DNA of 64,000 nucleotides from Haliclystus octoradiatus (taxonomy: Eukaryota > Cnidaria > Staurozoa > Stauromedusae > Haliclystidae): the NCBI GenBank assembly GCA_916610825.1, contig OU744451.1, positions 1,054,001 to 1,118,000 on the forward strand. Reading direction: 5' to 3'. A program made the translations under genes and the position numbers. Positions 13,401 to 28,800 of the stretch are shown here, in pieces. The notes below the pieces were generated by a model. It made no database searches, was not told the origin of the DNA, and saw only the letters and a list, made by a program, of their open reading frames with translations. Each line of letters starts with the position of its first letter. Positions within the stretch are counted from its first letter, which is position 1.

Positions 13401-16400
13401 TATGTAAGTATAGAAAATTTATTTTCCAACATTTTAAGACTACAGTCGAACTTGCTTAATATCCCCCCTCTGGTTCAGATGAAAAGTGGGATATTAAGCG
13501 AGGTAGGATTATTAGAGTTTGTATGTAGAATGGAGAATAGAAATCAGTTTTATGTGGGGATATTAAGCAGGGTGGGACATTAACAGAGGGGATATTAACC
13601 GAGTTCAACTGTACAACATTATATTTATAATTTAGACTTCACTTTTTTTTACATTTTCATTGCATTTTCATGGTTTTGGTGTTGGCATTACGAACAAACT
13701 AAAATCAATATAATTCAATGACATTGCCTTATTTCTCTTTCTTTGATGTACTTACTTATTTAACAGGCAAGGAGAATATCAACCTTCTGATATGGTTATC
13801 ATCACTGGATTTATACAGCTACTTCAGTCATTCTTCTCGGTAAGTAGAATACATTTTTCATATCATTTTTATATTGGCTTGAAGTATTTCAACGATACTT
13901 TGTCTATTTATTGTGATGATGCGTGATTGTCATAATAAATGTCATAAGGCGTGAAGATCTGGGAGTTGAAGTAGTATCCATCTCCTCCAGGATAGATGTC
14001 ATTTTATCAACTAGCCTGCGTTACAGACTGCGATTTATTCACGAAAGAATAGGGTCTGTGTGAATTGCTCGGTTTCTCTGTCCGAACCTCGTATCAGAAT
14101 AAGATTGATGTCACATAATTCTCACCGGGATTCTCACATTACTTTGTTTACTTCAGTTAACATGATTGCAATAAGTTCTATTTTAGGCTTCGTAGCTATA
14201 ATTATATAATGATAATAATAAATTTATATAGCGCCACTTCTATAATGTATTAATGTGAGTGGCGCTTTACAGGCATTGAAGAAATGAAGATTATACGTAA
14301 TATGCTTTTTTAAATAAATACGTTTTAATTCTTTTTCTGTAAATTTCCAATGACGAACTGTCACGAATTGTAAGTGGAAGTTCGTTCCAATGTTTTGGAG
14401 CTAGGTACGAGAATCTACGGCCACCATAAGACTTTAGTTTGTACTTTGGTTCAAGTAATAGGCTTTTATTAGAAGAACGTAAATTTCTTGTGATGACATA
14501 AGGGGATTTCAGTTCTTTCAAATAACTAGGTCCAGTATTAAGTTTCACCAATTTGAACGTGACGAGTAAGATCTTGTAAATGATTCGTTCAGCAACTGGT
14601 AGCCAGTGAAGGTGTTTGATAATTGGTGTAATATGTTCATACCTTTTTGTTGAAGTGAGCAATGGAGCAGCAGAATTCTGAAGTTTTTGAATTTTCTAAA
14701 TTTGAAATTTTGTCATACCAGATAATAAGATATTGCAATGATCAATTTTTGATGTTATAAATGCATGAATCCGTAGTTCACAGTGTTTAAAAGATATGAA
14801 ATTTTTGATCTTCGCAATATTTCTCAAGTGATAATTTGCCGATCGACAGATGGAGTTTATTTGTCTGTCCATATGCAAGACTTCATCAAACTGTACTCCA
14901 ATATTTCTTGCGAATGTAGAACGAGAAGTTTCAGTGTTACCAATGCTGATTGTTTAGATAGAAGGGCAATAGTATGCATTGAATATTAACAATTCCGTCT
15001 CTTTATTGTTTAATTTATGTCCATTTTTTGTCATCCATTGTTCAACATCAGCAACACAAATTTCTTATCTAGTTTATGACGCAGAAGGTTCACAAGTTTC
15101 CTTTCGATTAAATGATAAATATATTTAAGTATCATCTGCGTAAAAGTGGTAAGACATCCCTTGGCGTTTGATTAAACTTCCCAATGGTGCAACATATATG
15201 CTATACAGCATTGGTCCAAGCACTGAACCTTGGGGTACGCCACAATTAAGATTATGATTTTTAAGCTATGACAATTATCGAACAGAGGTGATGAATTTAT
15301 CCGCTAAGAATAATAGATTAACCATGCGTTGATCAGAAACTTCCGCTCTGCGGCTGGACAGAGAACTGCGCAAATCACACAGACCCTATTCTTTTGTAAA
15401 TGAATCGCTGTCTTTAACGCAGACTATTTATCAACCAGTTTATGAATTGAATTGTTCACGAATAGTTCATTAACTGTTCATGAACTCTCAGGAACTTTCA
15501 CATTCATGAACCAGTTCATGAACTCATGGATTTTTTCCACCGTGGTATCTCTAGATGACTAATTAAAACAATGAACAATTGATGTGTCCTCATGGCATGT
15601 AATTATTTTTTCTTCGTCTCATTTAGATTGACGTTGAAAAGGGATTTAATGAAGAAAATATTGAGAGAGTATTTGTCTATTGTCTTGCGTGGTCATTGGG
15701 AGCATGGGTCACAGATAGAAACAGAAGATCAATTATTAGTGGAAAGATATTAATGGCAACAAAATTGTAATTATTTATGAACACAAAATCAAATTCAATA
15801 AGAGTCATTCTGAATCTTAATATACTTCTTAGTACCGTAATGCCTTGCTATAACAACGGGCAACAACTACCAACAACTACTGCACAAATGCACCAACTAT
15901 TTTTTCAAAATGATAGTTCAGTAAACAATACATATGTAAATATATGCAACCATCATTTCAGTTCTGATTTGATTAGCAAACCGCAACAATTAGTTATAGT
16001 GGTCAGAGTCCAATGTCTGATTCAAGCATTCTTTACTTGAGATGGATTAGCAAGCTGTAAACATTAGTTATTATGCTCAATTAGTTTAATGTGATGTTCA
16101 ATTTCAAACTGATACATTGATTGTTATTTTCTTTCAGCTGCCAAGGAATTGCGGACAATGGAATTCTATTTGATTACTCATTGGATGAGAATATGAAATG
16201 GATCCATCTCAACACAATGTAAGTTAATTATTATGTATACTTTTATCAGATAAATTAAAACTGGTTACCCCTGAGAAAAACAGTTAATGAACCTTAAATG
16301 GCCCAATTTTCAGGAACTGTTCATGAACTGTCCATAAACAGTTTAGGAAATTCATAAGCAGTTTAGGAGTTCATGAACTTGAGACGTTGATATAAAGAGG

Positions 16401-19400
16401 AAGTGACTATCTAGCCAAATTTCAAAGGGGGTATCGAGAAGTTGTGAGTGAGATTCAAGGTCCAATCAAACGGTTATTAATATTTTGCATTCTGTATTTA
16501 ATTTTGTCTGATGAAAAGGTTGACATGCGTTGACATTGCAGCAAGTTAGCTTACATACATATTTTCAACAAAATACAAACATACTTTTAAACGCAAAATT
16601 CAAATCGAAAGAATCATATCAGCTATTATTTACAGCGCTTAGAATGGTTTGATATCTGAACGCTTAAGAAAGTTTCATTTGTACTATTCCTGAATACTTT
16701 ATGAGCTTGATGCTTATTAAACGCTGCTTATCTTAGACATACCACCCCTGTAAAACTATTTTCAGGATTCATAAACTTTGCAAACATCCATTGACTAATC
16801 ATTAAGAGTTATTTTCACAGGGCAATTTTCTGTCTTCATTGTTGCTTACTTATAACTTTTTTGTTCAAGGGCTATCAGATGATGTGAATTCTTCTTTTAG
16901 AATTGTATTTCTTTTTTATAGACCTGATCCCTCTTTTATTGATCAAATATGGCATGACACTGCACTGTGCTACAAGACCCAAGCTATGGTGAGATACAGT
17001 AAAATATGCTGGAGTTAGATTTTGTAGAAATTTAGTAGATATTTTTGTGTCATGTCTGATGCAAGAGAAAATATGTTATAATTTACTTGCATTTCTACCG
17101 GTAAAATTAAAGTTTTTTACAGTATTGTTTGTGAAAGTTAATTTTGGACTTTAAGGTAGTGTAGTGATTGGACTCGGCCAACACACAGGGTATTAGGTTC
17201 AATCCCTGGCATAATTACTATTTGACTAGCGTCAACAAGGACATATGGCCATTCCAACTCACATACGTTGAAAAAAACAGTAACCACTCATATAAAAACA
17301 AGCTACTAGTATACCCGCTCATGCTTGCGAATGTGTCCCATTTATTTGTAAGCCATACGAGAACAAAATACTTTGCATAGAATTTAGATAATTCCTTTCT
17401 TTACGATTGTTTCTATAATTATAATTATTGTAGCAGCACCAATGAAATAAAATGTAGTAATTTTAGTTTCCTACAACTTTTTGCGAAATATTTAATTAAT
17501 TAGTTTGACCTGCCGGGGGTTCTGTATGAATGAAACAGAAGCATTCTCCTCAACTACAATCACTATCGCATAATTAATGCGTTATCTTATACGTCAGGAT
17601 CCCACAATAGGTTCATCCTTCTGGAGTACTAAACGTATTTCAACATTTTCTTCTGAAATTTTTTGTTGAGATTAAGACCAATAAATCGTAAAAATATCAA
17701 ACGTCTTCTGAATTCGCTCTAACCTTCCTGAATCTAGGATTGTAGGCTTCCTACTTTTGTCGGACCCTAATCAAAATATAAATTTTGTTGAGCGATGAGT
17801 AACGCTTCAACTTTTCAACAGTACAATGTAACCTACATAAGCGGAATTCCCTCATACTCTCTTTGAAACTATTTTGTGGTATGAAAGACGTTAACATAAC
17901 TTCAAATTTTGTTAAATGTAATGAAAATCGTTTTCAATTTGGACTGCACTTAATTAAGCGGAGTACGCTGTTTTGTCATTATGTATGTTTTGTAATGTGA
18001 ACAGGTGGAATATGAATCAATGTTCAAACATCTCAAACATCATCAAGTCCCAAATACATTGATTTTTGGTGGACGTCATTGTGGCAGATCATCATTTGCA
18101 AATGAACTAGCAACTCAAAATGGTTTGTAAACATGGACAAGAGGCAATAATTGAAAATACATTTACATTTACACACACACGCTTATCATACTAACATCAA
18201 CATACAATAAGGTACGGCATTGTGTTAAGGTCTGCATCATTACTGTTTCCTAAGCATGCGTTAATGATAGGGAAAATAGTTTCAATGAATCATGTTTTGA
18301 TGGTGAGACTCAGATTTTGGAGAGGAGAGTTGTCATATTTATGAGCTCTGAGTTTCAATAATTTTTTTTAAATAAAGTACAATAGATCCATCATCAAATT
18401 GTTTTCTGTTTTAAATGGTGAAAAGATTATCACCTACAAAATGCTGTGATGTGTTTCACCCTGGCTGAAAAATGTAGCTTGTGAACCTTTTGAAATTGTC
18501 CTGAACTGTTCATGAATAGTTCATGCACAGGTTAATTGATGTGTTTGATCGTGTTTTACAATATTACACTGCAAACACCAAAACCATGAAAATTTGCATG
18601 AAAGTGTTGTGAGAACACCATTAAAATGTAAAAAGGTGAAAATCACTTGTTTCATTAAGCCATGAATAAGTTTGAAAACCGCGGAATACTTCCATAATCA
18701 CAATATTAAAATGTGAAAATTCCATGAAAATCCTATGAAAGCACCATGAAAGGTCACATTGTTTCCATGGGTTTTTGGTATTATAAGGAGGCACAAGTGA
18801 AGCATAATGAATATCAGAGTAGCAGGCGAAGATATTGTAGTTTCCAGATTGTCTCCAAACATTGTGTTACGGTAACAACCCCTGTGAAAAACAGTTCAGG
18901 AGTTCATGAACAGTTCATGAACAGTTCATGAACATTAAATGGCTCCAATTTTCCTGAACTGTTCATGAACTATTCATGAACTGTTCATGAACAATTCATA
19001 AACCCTCACAGACAGTTCATGAACAGTTCATGAACAGTTCATGAACCCTCACAGACAGTTCATGAACAGTTCATGAACAGTTCATGAAAATTTGGGGCCA
19101 TTTAACGTTCATGAACGGTTCATGAACTGTTCATGAACTCCTGAACTGTTTTCACAGGGGAACTTATGCACGGCCAACGTGAAATCAATAGTTCATGAAC
19201 CATTTAGCATTCAGCACTCTATCAACCGTGTTTTCAAAATTTCAGATTAGTAATAAATATGACTAAATCAAATAATATAAATCATCAACGATGCTAATAT
19301 GATTCGATTTTTTATTCATGATTACTTTGAAATTTTGGGTGTTTGATATTATGTCTACGTTGCTCTAGCAAATGAAGTCGCTAAAACAGCATTGGAATTT

Positions 19401-19837
19401 TTTTGAGTTATACAATATCTATTTCTTGGTATGCAGGTCAACTACGGAAAATAATCAATTGCTTTTCGTCGTCTTCTTTCAACACATTACAGAACGCAAT
19501 TGACGAAAATGTCACTCATAAATTTGGTAAGCAAATATATGTAGGTATGCATTTATAATTTTGTAAAACGCTGTCTTACTGGTCAGGAATAGGGCCAATG
19601 CAATAAATAAATAGTAGAGCTTAGATAATAGTAATAATAATGGTAGACAGAGAATCATATAGGCATATTTGCAATTATGACTGTCTGATTCTCTGTCTAT
19701 TATTATTATTATGTATGTATGTTTGTATGTATGTATGTATGTATGTATGTATGTATGTATGTATGTATGTATGTATGTATGTATGTATGTATGTATGTAT
19801 GTATGTATGTATGTATGTATGTATGTATGTATGTATG

Positions 19838-19868
<31 letters not shown>

Positions 19869-22800
19869 CAGTATGTAAGAGAATTTGACTCAAAGATTAC
19901 AAAATTAGTATGTATGTTTGCATAGATTTATGTATTTACTTTTATTTATACATGATCAGAGTCTTTCAGCAAAAATACATAATGCAAATTACTGCTATAA
20001 ATAGAGGCCCAAATTGAGATATTGTTGTATCGTTAGCCGTAGCTTGTCATAGAAAATGAAATTGCCATAACAAGACTTAGTACAATGGCCATGTGCTCAT
20101 TTTCTTGATTGGAGACTTTTGGCATTACGTATTTGCGTAAATACGTTGTGAGCTCAAAATCATTATTATTTCGAACATCCTTATACTTTACGTAAGCAGG
20201 ATCTAATTAGACTGTAAATGTGAATGCTTCTACTAGTGTCTATTATTATCATTCTATTGATGTGGATTATTCTTAGGAAATATCTATTCATCTTCTTGTG
20301 GAGGTTCTCTAAACTATTTACTAGATGATATTCATCTACCGTCTGCAGATAACAATCAAACTGGATTCATACCGGTATGTCACACAATGCAGACAACTTT
20401 TCATACCGTACTACAATATTTATCAATAATTATTATTGATCGAAGGCGAGGTGAATAGCGGCTGATAATGACAGGGGTCTGCCGGTGTCATTGTGACGAT
20501 ATTCATCGAGCCTGAGATCAATAACTGATTTAGTCAATGACTAAAAACAGGTCAATTTTGTAATATATAATCATGACATGAATTTTGATGTATTGTAATG
20601 CATCATATACGCAATTATCCGCTGCGTCTTTACTCTTTACACCATAATGATGAGAAAACCCATACCGGTCAAAAACCGATTGATAATTGATCGCTGTTTG
20701 ACCAAGCGAACAGAATCATTTTTGTATTGACCTGTTAGTTGATGATTAAATATATATAGATGCACAGAGGCACAGATGTTTTTTTCATGTGATGAATTTT
20801 TTCACCACATTTATAACTCATCTTGACTTAGGTGTATACTGAAGTCAGCCCCTGTGAAAACAGTTCAGGAGTTCATGAACAGTTCATGAACAGTTCGTGA
20901 ACGTTAAATGTCCCCACATTTTCATGAACTGTTCATGAATAATACAAATAGTAATAATACAAATAGCGAATAATACAAATATATAAATTAGAGCGTGTGA
21001 AACTTTCATTAAGAACCCTAATATCAAAACGCTGTCAATAGAACAACACACAAAGTCAAACACTCTTCTATTTGTGATTCGAAATTAATTTGAATTTGAA
21101 TTACATGATTCGGCTATGAGGAACTATAAATTAGTAAGTAAATTAGTGGCAGTTTGAAACACAATGTACCTCAAGAGCTACGTACTCATGAACTGTTCAG
21201 AGAACCATATGAAAATGTTCATGAACTCATGTATTTTTCACAGAGGTAATTTAAACTAAATGAAAATAAAAGAATAAAATAAACCAAATGAAAAAGAATG
21301 TGTTTTGAATTTCACCGACAATAAAATATCGATTTTTCCAATTTTCAATTGTCATATCCTACTTTATTGACTCAAAAATCACCTTGCAACTTATGCTAGA
21401 ATCCGATTTATACACGCTGGATTAGGGTAATACAATTAATACTGCAGTAATTTATTTGATGCTCATTTTTGTGTTGGGTTTGTTTTCTAATATGTTATGA
21501 CTTTTTGAGTGAAATGAGATTTTTTATATCATTAAATCAAATTTGTTGTTAGGGTCTTCGGTTTCTAGCTGAACATGAAATGTCTTATGACGCAAGATGG
21601 CCATTCCATCAGAGGAAGATTCGATCAATGTCACTGATTGCCACAGCAGATTTATCATCAATACAAAAGGTGGAGAGAATACTAGTAAGAATGGAATACA
21701 TAATGATAGATTAAAATGATTGTACCCATCTTTAAATTTATAACCCACAATTGGTTCTCTGCAATTTATCCACATTCAAAGTATCTTTATAATTGTTTCT
21801 GCCTCGATATAATATCCAATCCCATTTTTCATTTTTCATATGCAATGTGATGAGGGCATGGGGCTGGTACGGGAGTTTAATAATTTAAATGATGATAGTG
21901 ATTTTTTTGACTGACTGCATAATAAAGTTGTACAATAAGCTTCTTTGTGATTATCAATTTTTCTTTTAGCGCCATTTTGTTTGCCTGCGTCTTCCGGAAT
22001 TAGACTCTGAGGCACTTTCAAAGATATTTAGTTGCTTTTTCAAGGTAATATATATATAAGTGTTTGCTTTCGTAATTCCTGTCTTCTAGGTGTATATGCA
22101 GGTCATGTTGTACTGTGGTACTAGCATAATAACGTAATAGGTATAAAAAGCATCTGTTACTGTTTGAAACTGTCTTCTTTCATGATTACATAGTATACAT
22201 TTGTATATAGCCTATCATTTGATTGAGTTTGCATGTCATTACCATCACCAACACCATGAAAATACTATAAAAATGTAAATAAAAGAGACCACAAATTTTT
22301 AAAGCCATGAAAAAGTTTGAAAACTTGGAAACATCCATATTCACGATATTAAAATATGAAAATGCCTTGAAAATGCCATGAAAACGCAATGAAATTTCAC
22401 GATTTTTCATGGTTTTAATGTCAGTAGCCTAGTGTGAACCAATATAGCTGGTATTATCATGGTTTGCTTCTGTTTGTTTGGTTATATATGGTTTGCTTCT
22501 GTATCCAACTTAATTTGATTGGCATTTGTTCATAGTCAACATCGTTCCCATCAGGGCCCAAAGCCTTAACCTCTATTGTTTGACATGAATCACATCGCTC
22601 TTTTGAAACACATGCATATAACAACCATTTTCAACCTTGGAGTTTTTTGAGGAACAGAATTAAGTTTATAAATTAAAATAAATATATCTTTGAAGTGGAT
22701 TCGAACTGGAACATTCGATTTACATATTCTTCGTTGTAGCCACAATGGCAACACCCGTGAGGGCTTAGGTTACTGACCAATAAATACACACAATAGGGTA

Positions 22801-25800
22801 GTGTCACATTGTATTGACCCAAACATCTCAACGGGTTCCTAATGGACCTCATTTAGGTCCTTAGTGAGACACGTGAATGAATACTATTCCCAGCGAACTA
22901 GCTTGTGACGTCAAAAAGGATAGTTGCTGACTATGAACTATTACCAACCCTTATATTTGATATCATAGAGCTCTAAAGTGATAATAGTAATTCAACATCT
23001 CCTCATGTTTTCATCATGTTTCTGTGATGCTTTCTATTTTTCATATTATAGGGAATTGACGAACAAATAAGAATATCCTTGGATGATATCTCAATTGGAA
23101 CAGCAGAAATTTATTTGCTTTTTAAAAGGATGATGACAGTCGATGAATCTTTTTCAAAGAATATTGCTTTATTCAACCTTGAAAAACTCATTTCTATTTT
23201 CAATGTGAGTAGGTGTAGCAATTAATTATCTTGTTCAATTAAATCGATTAGTGTTATTGAACATTAACCTTATTGAAAAAACAGTCTGGGAGTTCATGAA
23301 CATATCATGAAAGTTTGGGCCATTTAACCTTTGTTATTACTGTTCATGAACTCCTGAACTATTTTTCGCAGGGTTACAACTCTACAATAATTAATCAATT
23401 CTGTATTACTATATTGAGCATATTTGACGTCTTCAACCAACAATTAAAAATCAGTATGTTTCATTATATAATAATGATAATAATATTCTCGTCCTCCTTA
23501 GCACCCCTGCGAAAACAGTTCAGGAGTTCATGAACAGTCCATAAACAGTTCATGAAAAGTTCAGGAAAATTGGAGCCATTTAACGTTCATGAACTTCTGA
23601 ACTGTTTTTCACTGGGGAAATTTTTGAATAAATTTAGACAATGTAAATATTGATAGTTATTGTAAGGACTCTTACAAGGCTGCCATAACAGTGTAAAATT
23701 TTATGGCTGTATAAATTCCTTGACTAATAATAATGGTGTCAAAGACTACGCATTCCTTCTATATGTAACTTGAAATTTCACAGTTTATCTCAAAGCACAA
23801 AACTTAAATTACAGAAAATTAATATACTACATTATCTGTTACCGCCAAATTTCATGAATATAATTAATTTAGTTTATATTAGGATTATGTGTAGTTAAAT
23901 TTACCGTTAGTACATGTAGTAGTTATTTGTAGTTAATTATGTCATTGTTAGTTTACTATAGCCTCCATAGATAATCGTGTTTGTGAAACAATCTTTATTT
24001 AATTAACGTACTTTAGTGAATTTCTGCGTGCAATATTAATTAAGCACGTACAAATAATTATTAGACAGTCTAGACAAGGTAACCGTTGTACAGGAAAATG
24101 CATACACTAGCGATTTGAAATTGATTTAAAGATTGAAAGGAGATATTTTTATGTGTAGTTATAGTTGTATACGTCCGTGTAAACCTACACCGAAGGTATG
24201 TAGTTTTATGTTATATTCATTGTATTAATTACATTGAAATTGGAGGGTATACATTTACGTAATTTTTTCATTTGTTAATAGAAAAACCAGCAGTTACTTA
24301 CTATATCAAAAGACAAGAAGTCAATACATATATCAAATCGTATTTCTGTGTATTTGATTTTGGTATTTGATATTGCTGCGTATTCTCTCAGATAAATATT
24401 ATCACGGATGTATCGCCGAGACTAGACATTCTAGTCTGTGGTAACAGTATCTGTCTGATGATCACATTAACATATGAAACTTTAAGTTACAGAAAATGAA
24501 TGCGTAATCTTTGACTCCATTATTATTAATTATTATTTATGCCCTTGACATCGAACGCTATCTCAACTGCTATTAAATTACTATATATTACTATTACTTC
24601 CATATTACTATTATTATAAAAAACGTTTTGCTTGATAAGTTTGATAAGTTAGACAAGCAATAGAATAGAAGTAATATTCATGACTATTTTGAAATTCCAT
24701 CCTTTTCAGTTTAATCACTTGAAAATGTCATATTAGTATAATGACGACACGTCAAAAAATCTGTCTATTCTATCGCTTGTCTTATTATCAAACTATTGTT
24801 ATAGTATTTAAATTTGTTATATCACTAATACCAGCATGCCAAACATTTTTGTAGGCTCAATCATTACAGAATGTTCTTGATAAACTATCGATGCGTGTCA
24901 TTAACATTTTCCATCTTTGTATTTATGTAGCATTTATCTCTTCTAATTGAAAGATCTTATTTGAACAATGCCACTCTAACAGACGTCTGGCATCAACAAA
25001 TTCAATTGTCTATCAACGGTTTGGTTAATGAGAAATCAAAATGTATTTTAACAGAAAAGTTGCAAAGCATAGTTAACAAGGTAACACAATGTCTCTACAT
25101 TTCATTTTATTTATCTTGTGTAAATGATGGTTCTCTGAACTTGCCCTAGCAGTAAATATCTATTTTCATTGAAACGCCATTTGTATTTACATTTAAATGG
25201 TCACCGTATAGGTAGTAGCACATCAATTGGTATTCTATACATTGGTGCACATTTCATATACTTTGGGGATAAAATTTTATTTGATTTCTTTCAGCGTTTT
25301 GGAATGTTTGAATTAAAGGAAAAAGTTTGGCTTCTACCACATGCTAACTCAAATGAGGTTAGTATACTACAACTTTAAACAAATACAAAATAATCAGGAA
25401 TGAATTCCACCCCTGCGAAAGAAATTTTTTTCTGAACTGTTCATGAATATTGTGATATTTAAATTTCATGATCTGTTGTCACTGGGGCCTAACCTTTTTG
25501 GGATTAAAACATAATATTAATGAAATCTTGACAGCGGATGACAAATCAAGACCTTCCTGCAATGTAATCTGAAAATTGATCTGCGATGTCACGGCTGAGA
25601 TCAGTAAATCTTTTTCTCTTAGTGAAAAGAGTCACTCCTCTAGGTGTCTTTGGTATAGTGTGATATAGGTTGATGCCTTCTCAATTACTTTATGTAAGAT
25701 TCTTACGGGGTCGGCATGGAGGAGACAGAAAAACACGCAAGTAACTTCAAAATATAAACACGTCTTTATTCGACGACGATCAACAAGCAAGAGAGCGAAA

Positions 25801-28800
25801 CAACAGGCATTCAAAACACATATAACAGTTCCTAATCACATGACAATACGAAGCACCAATCACAACACATTACTAATTATCACATGACATCACATGCACT
25901 CAAACAATACAATCACGTGAACAACATGCACAATACCTAAAATACTACATGATATCACATATTCAAAACATCGTCACTACAACACTTCACACAGATATAC
26001 AACTGAGACCAGGAAATCGTGTTACCATAAACAATATCATAACTAAATCCTACACTTCCACCGGGTGAAAGTTGATGTCTAAGGTGAAAAACATTGGAAA
26101 ACTTCGATACTCACCTCATGCACAGATATCTTAACATTTATTGATATCTATCCTTATAAGTCATATTTATATCTATGTTGACACATTTTTAAGCCATACA
26201 TAGGTTAACCAATCAAAATACAAGTCACGAAATGTTCGTATCAATTATGATCCACATTCATGTTAATTATGTTTTTGCTCTGTTGGTAGTTTTCTTGAGT
26301 AACTTTCATTTTTGTAACAAATCAATGCTCGGAAACTGTTTAATATCTTCTTGCAAATTGATACCAAACTATTCTTGAATACTGTTCTGAGGGTTTATGT
26401 TGCATTTTCTTTTCCAACAGTTAATTTTACGCAACGGAGAAGATTCCCTTTCATGGGTAATGTCAATGCTGAAGAACTACGGCCTAGATTTACGCATGGA
26501 TCAGCTATTTCTGTTCAGAGAATCAGTGCTACATTTGTGTCATCAATTATCACTGACACTTTCTCTGCCGAACAGGTACATATATGACCTTTTTAAACTG
26601 TTATGTTTGTCAATGTTTGCTGTTGATCTACGTTAATATAATTATTAAATTGAGATGAACCTGAGTATGTCCAAGTGTTCATTATTTTATTTATCAAAAG
26701 CACTCTAGGGAGTTTGGAATCTAATTAATACTTAGACACTCAGAATGAGTTAGGAAATAATTTTAAACAATTTATTCGCTTCCTGAATAATTAATTTTAA
26801 GTATAGATATTGAATTCAGTCAACATGGTTGCAGCATTGTGATTTGTAGCAGGGATTTTCAATCAAAGTTCTTCAGATTTTATTTTAAAGCAAAAACATT
26901 GGATTACATATTAGCGCTCATTCATGAAATAGTAAATTTAAACAAGGTGATTACCATTTTCCTTGTAGCTCTTGTGTGCATTGATAGATCAATAGCAATT
27001 CAGACCAAGGTTTGATTCCTCCTCAGTGCTCACATCTCCTGTGAAAAAATCCATGAGATTATGAACAGTTCATGCATAGTTCATGAACAGTCGCGAAGAG
27101 TTCATGACTGGTTCATAAACTCCCCTACGAAAACAGTTCAGGAGTTCATAAACAGTTCATGAACGTTAAGTGTCCCCAAATTTTCATGAACTGTTCATGA
27201 ACTGTTCATGAACTCCTGAACTGTTTTTGCAGGGAATGAACTTCTTTATATATCTGTCTGTAAATTTGTCATATCGTAGTTTACGGATATTAGTAACATC
27301 TCAAATGAAAAAGTATTTGTGCTACATTTGGAGTTGACTGTAAATCACAGTTATATATGATTGAAAATTTCGCAGTATTTTTCGCATATATCTATCAATG
27401 TATTAGGAAGTTAGTTTATTGTGCCCCAATTTCAAATTTTAATGACAACAAATTTTACAAGTGCTTTGAATTGAATAGAAGATATAACTACAGTATATAC
27501 CAATCATAGAAAATGTGTATAGATTATTAAAGCGTTAACATCTGGAGGAGAGTGCTGCATTAACCTATTTTCCTTTCCTGAATTTGCGAAACTTTTAATG
27601 TAGCATAATTATTAAATTTCTGTTTCAGAAATTTCAAACCTCATACTTACATATTATGTGGCTCAAACAGCAAGCAAGTGGAGAACATTATCCAAGTGAT
27701 GTCTCGTCATTTTGTATTCGAATACATCACACTCAATGGTGACTGTGAAATTGTGATTGTCAGAAAATTGTTTGTTTTAGCAAAATCTGTCATTGAAGAT
27801 GGAATGAAAATTGTTCTTTTTATAAAGGTATGTCCCTCATCAATTATTTAAAAATTCTATACCAGTGACAAGATATTCAATTTTAATGCTTAGAGTTATC
27901 GTATGACTGTGAGCTACATATATTACAAATAAGTTCAAAAACATATGTTTATTTTTGTGGAAATTTGATATCCATGAACCGTTTTTCACAATTGATTTCT
28001 ATTTATTCAACAGAATTTATTTTTACTTTAGGAAAGTCTCCTCTATAGGCGTCCTGTTTTGGAAAGCTTTGTCAGTCTGTTTTTGAGTGGCAGCATTGGA
28101 GCACAGGTAAGAGGTTGAAGAGAATCTTTAAAGTTATTTCAGTTGATGGAGCACATCAAGGAAAATCTGTTTGGATAATCTATAACCTATTCATGCTAAA
28201 GTCTGCTCACGCGTGTTTGATTCAGTCTCTCGGTGGTTTTCTATGAAGATATTTGAATTATATATCATTTAGAATCGTCAAAAAGAATAATGCTGCTTCT
28301 GATTGAATAAATGTCAAATGCTCAAAGATGTTATAACATTGTAATCAACCGAATTCTGTTTTTATTTTTATTTTATAGTCAGTGGACAATACAACTACTG
28401 ATGTGTTATTTAATTGTGACTGTCAAAAGTTAAAAAGCAATCTTCGTTTAATTGTGATGTCTGACAATGAGACTAATCTTCTTGAAAGAATTGATAGGTA
28501 AGGATTTAAGATATACGTGGAAAATATATATTCTGAGATTGTTGATAAATGTTTTGTCGGTAGTGTAAATTGTTTATGTTGATTGTGGTTGTATTCTTTG
28601 ATCATTCAAGTGATGTGTATGGCTCTCCTTCAAAGGTTCAAGTAAGGATTATACCCCTACCAAAAACAGTTCATTGAAATGTCCAGGAAAACTTAGCCGT
28701 TTGACGTTCATAAACTAGTTCATGAAATGCTTGTAAACTGTTTATAACCTATTTACGAACAGTTCAGAAGTTCATGAACAGTTCATGAACTAGACCCATT

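Noticed and set aside
17815-17990. Degenerate pogo/Tigger MITE (TAACCTACATAAGCGG and TTAATTAAGCGGAGTA)
   Set aside because: The two ends do not form a convincing inverted repeat and no TA pair could be fixed.
19640-19893. ORFs of repeated YVCM or YIHT residues
   Set aside because: Translation of the (ATGT)n microsatellite.
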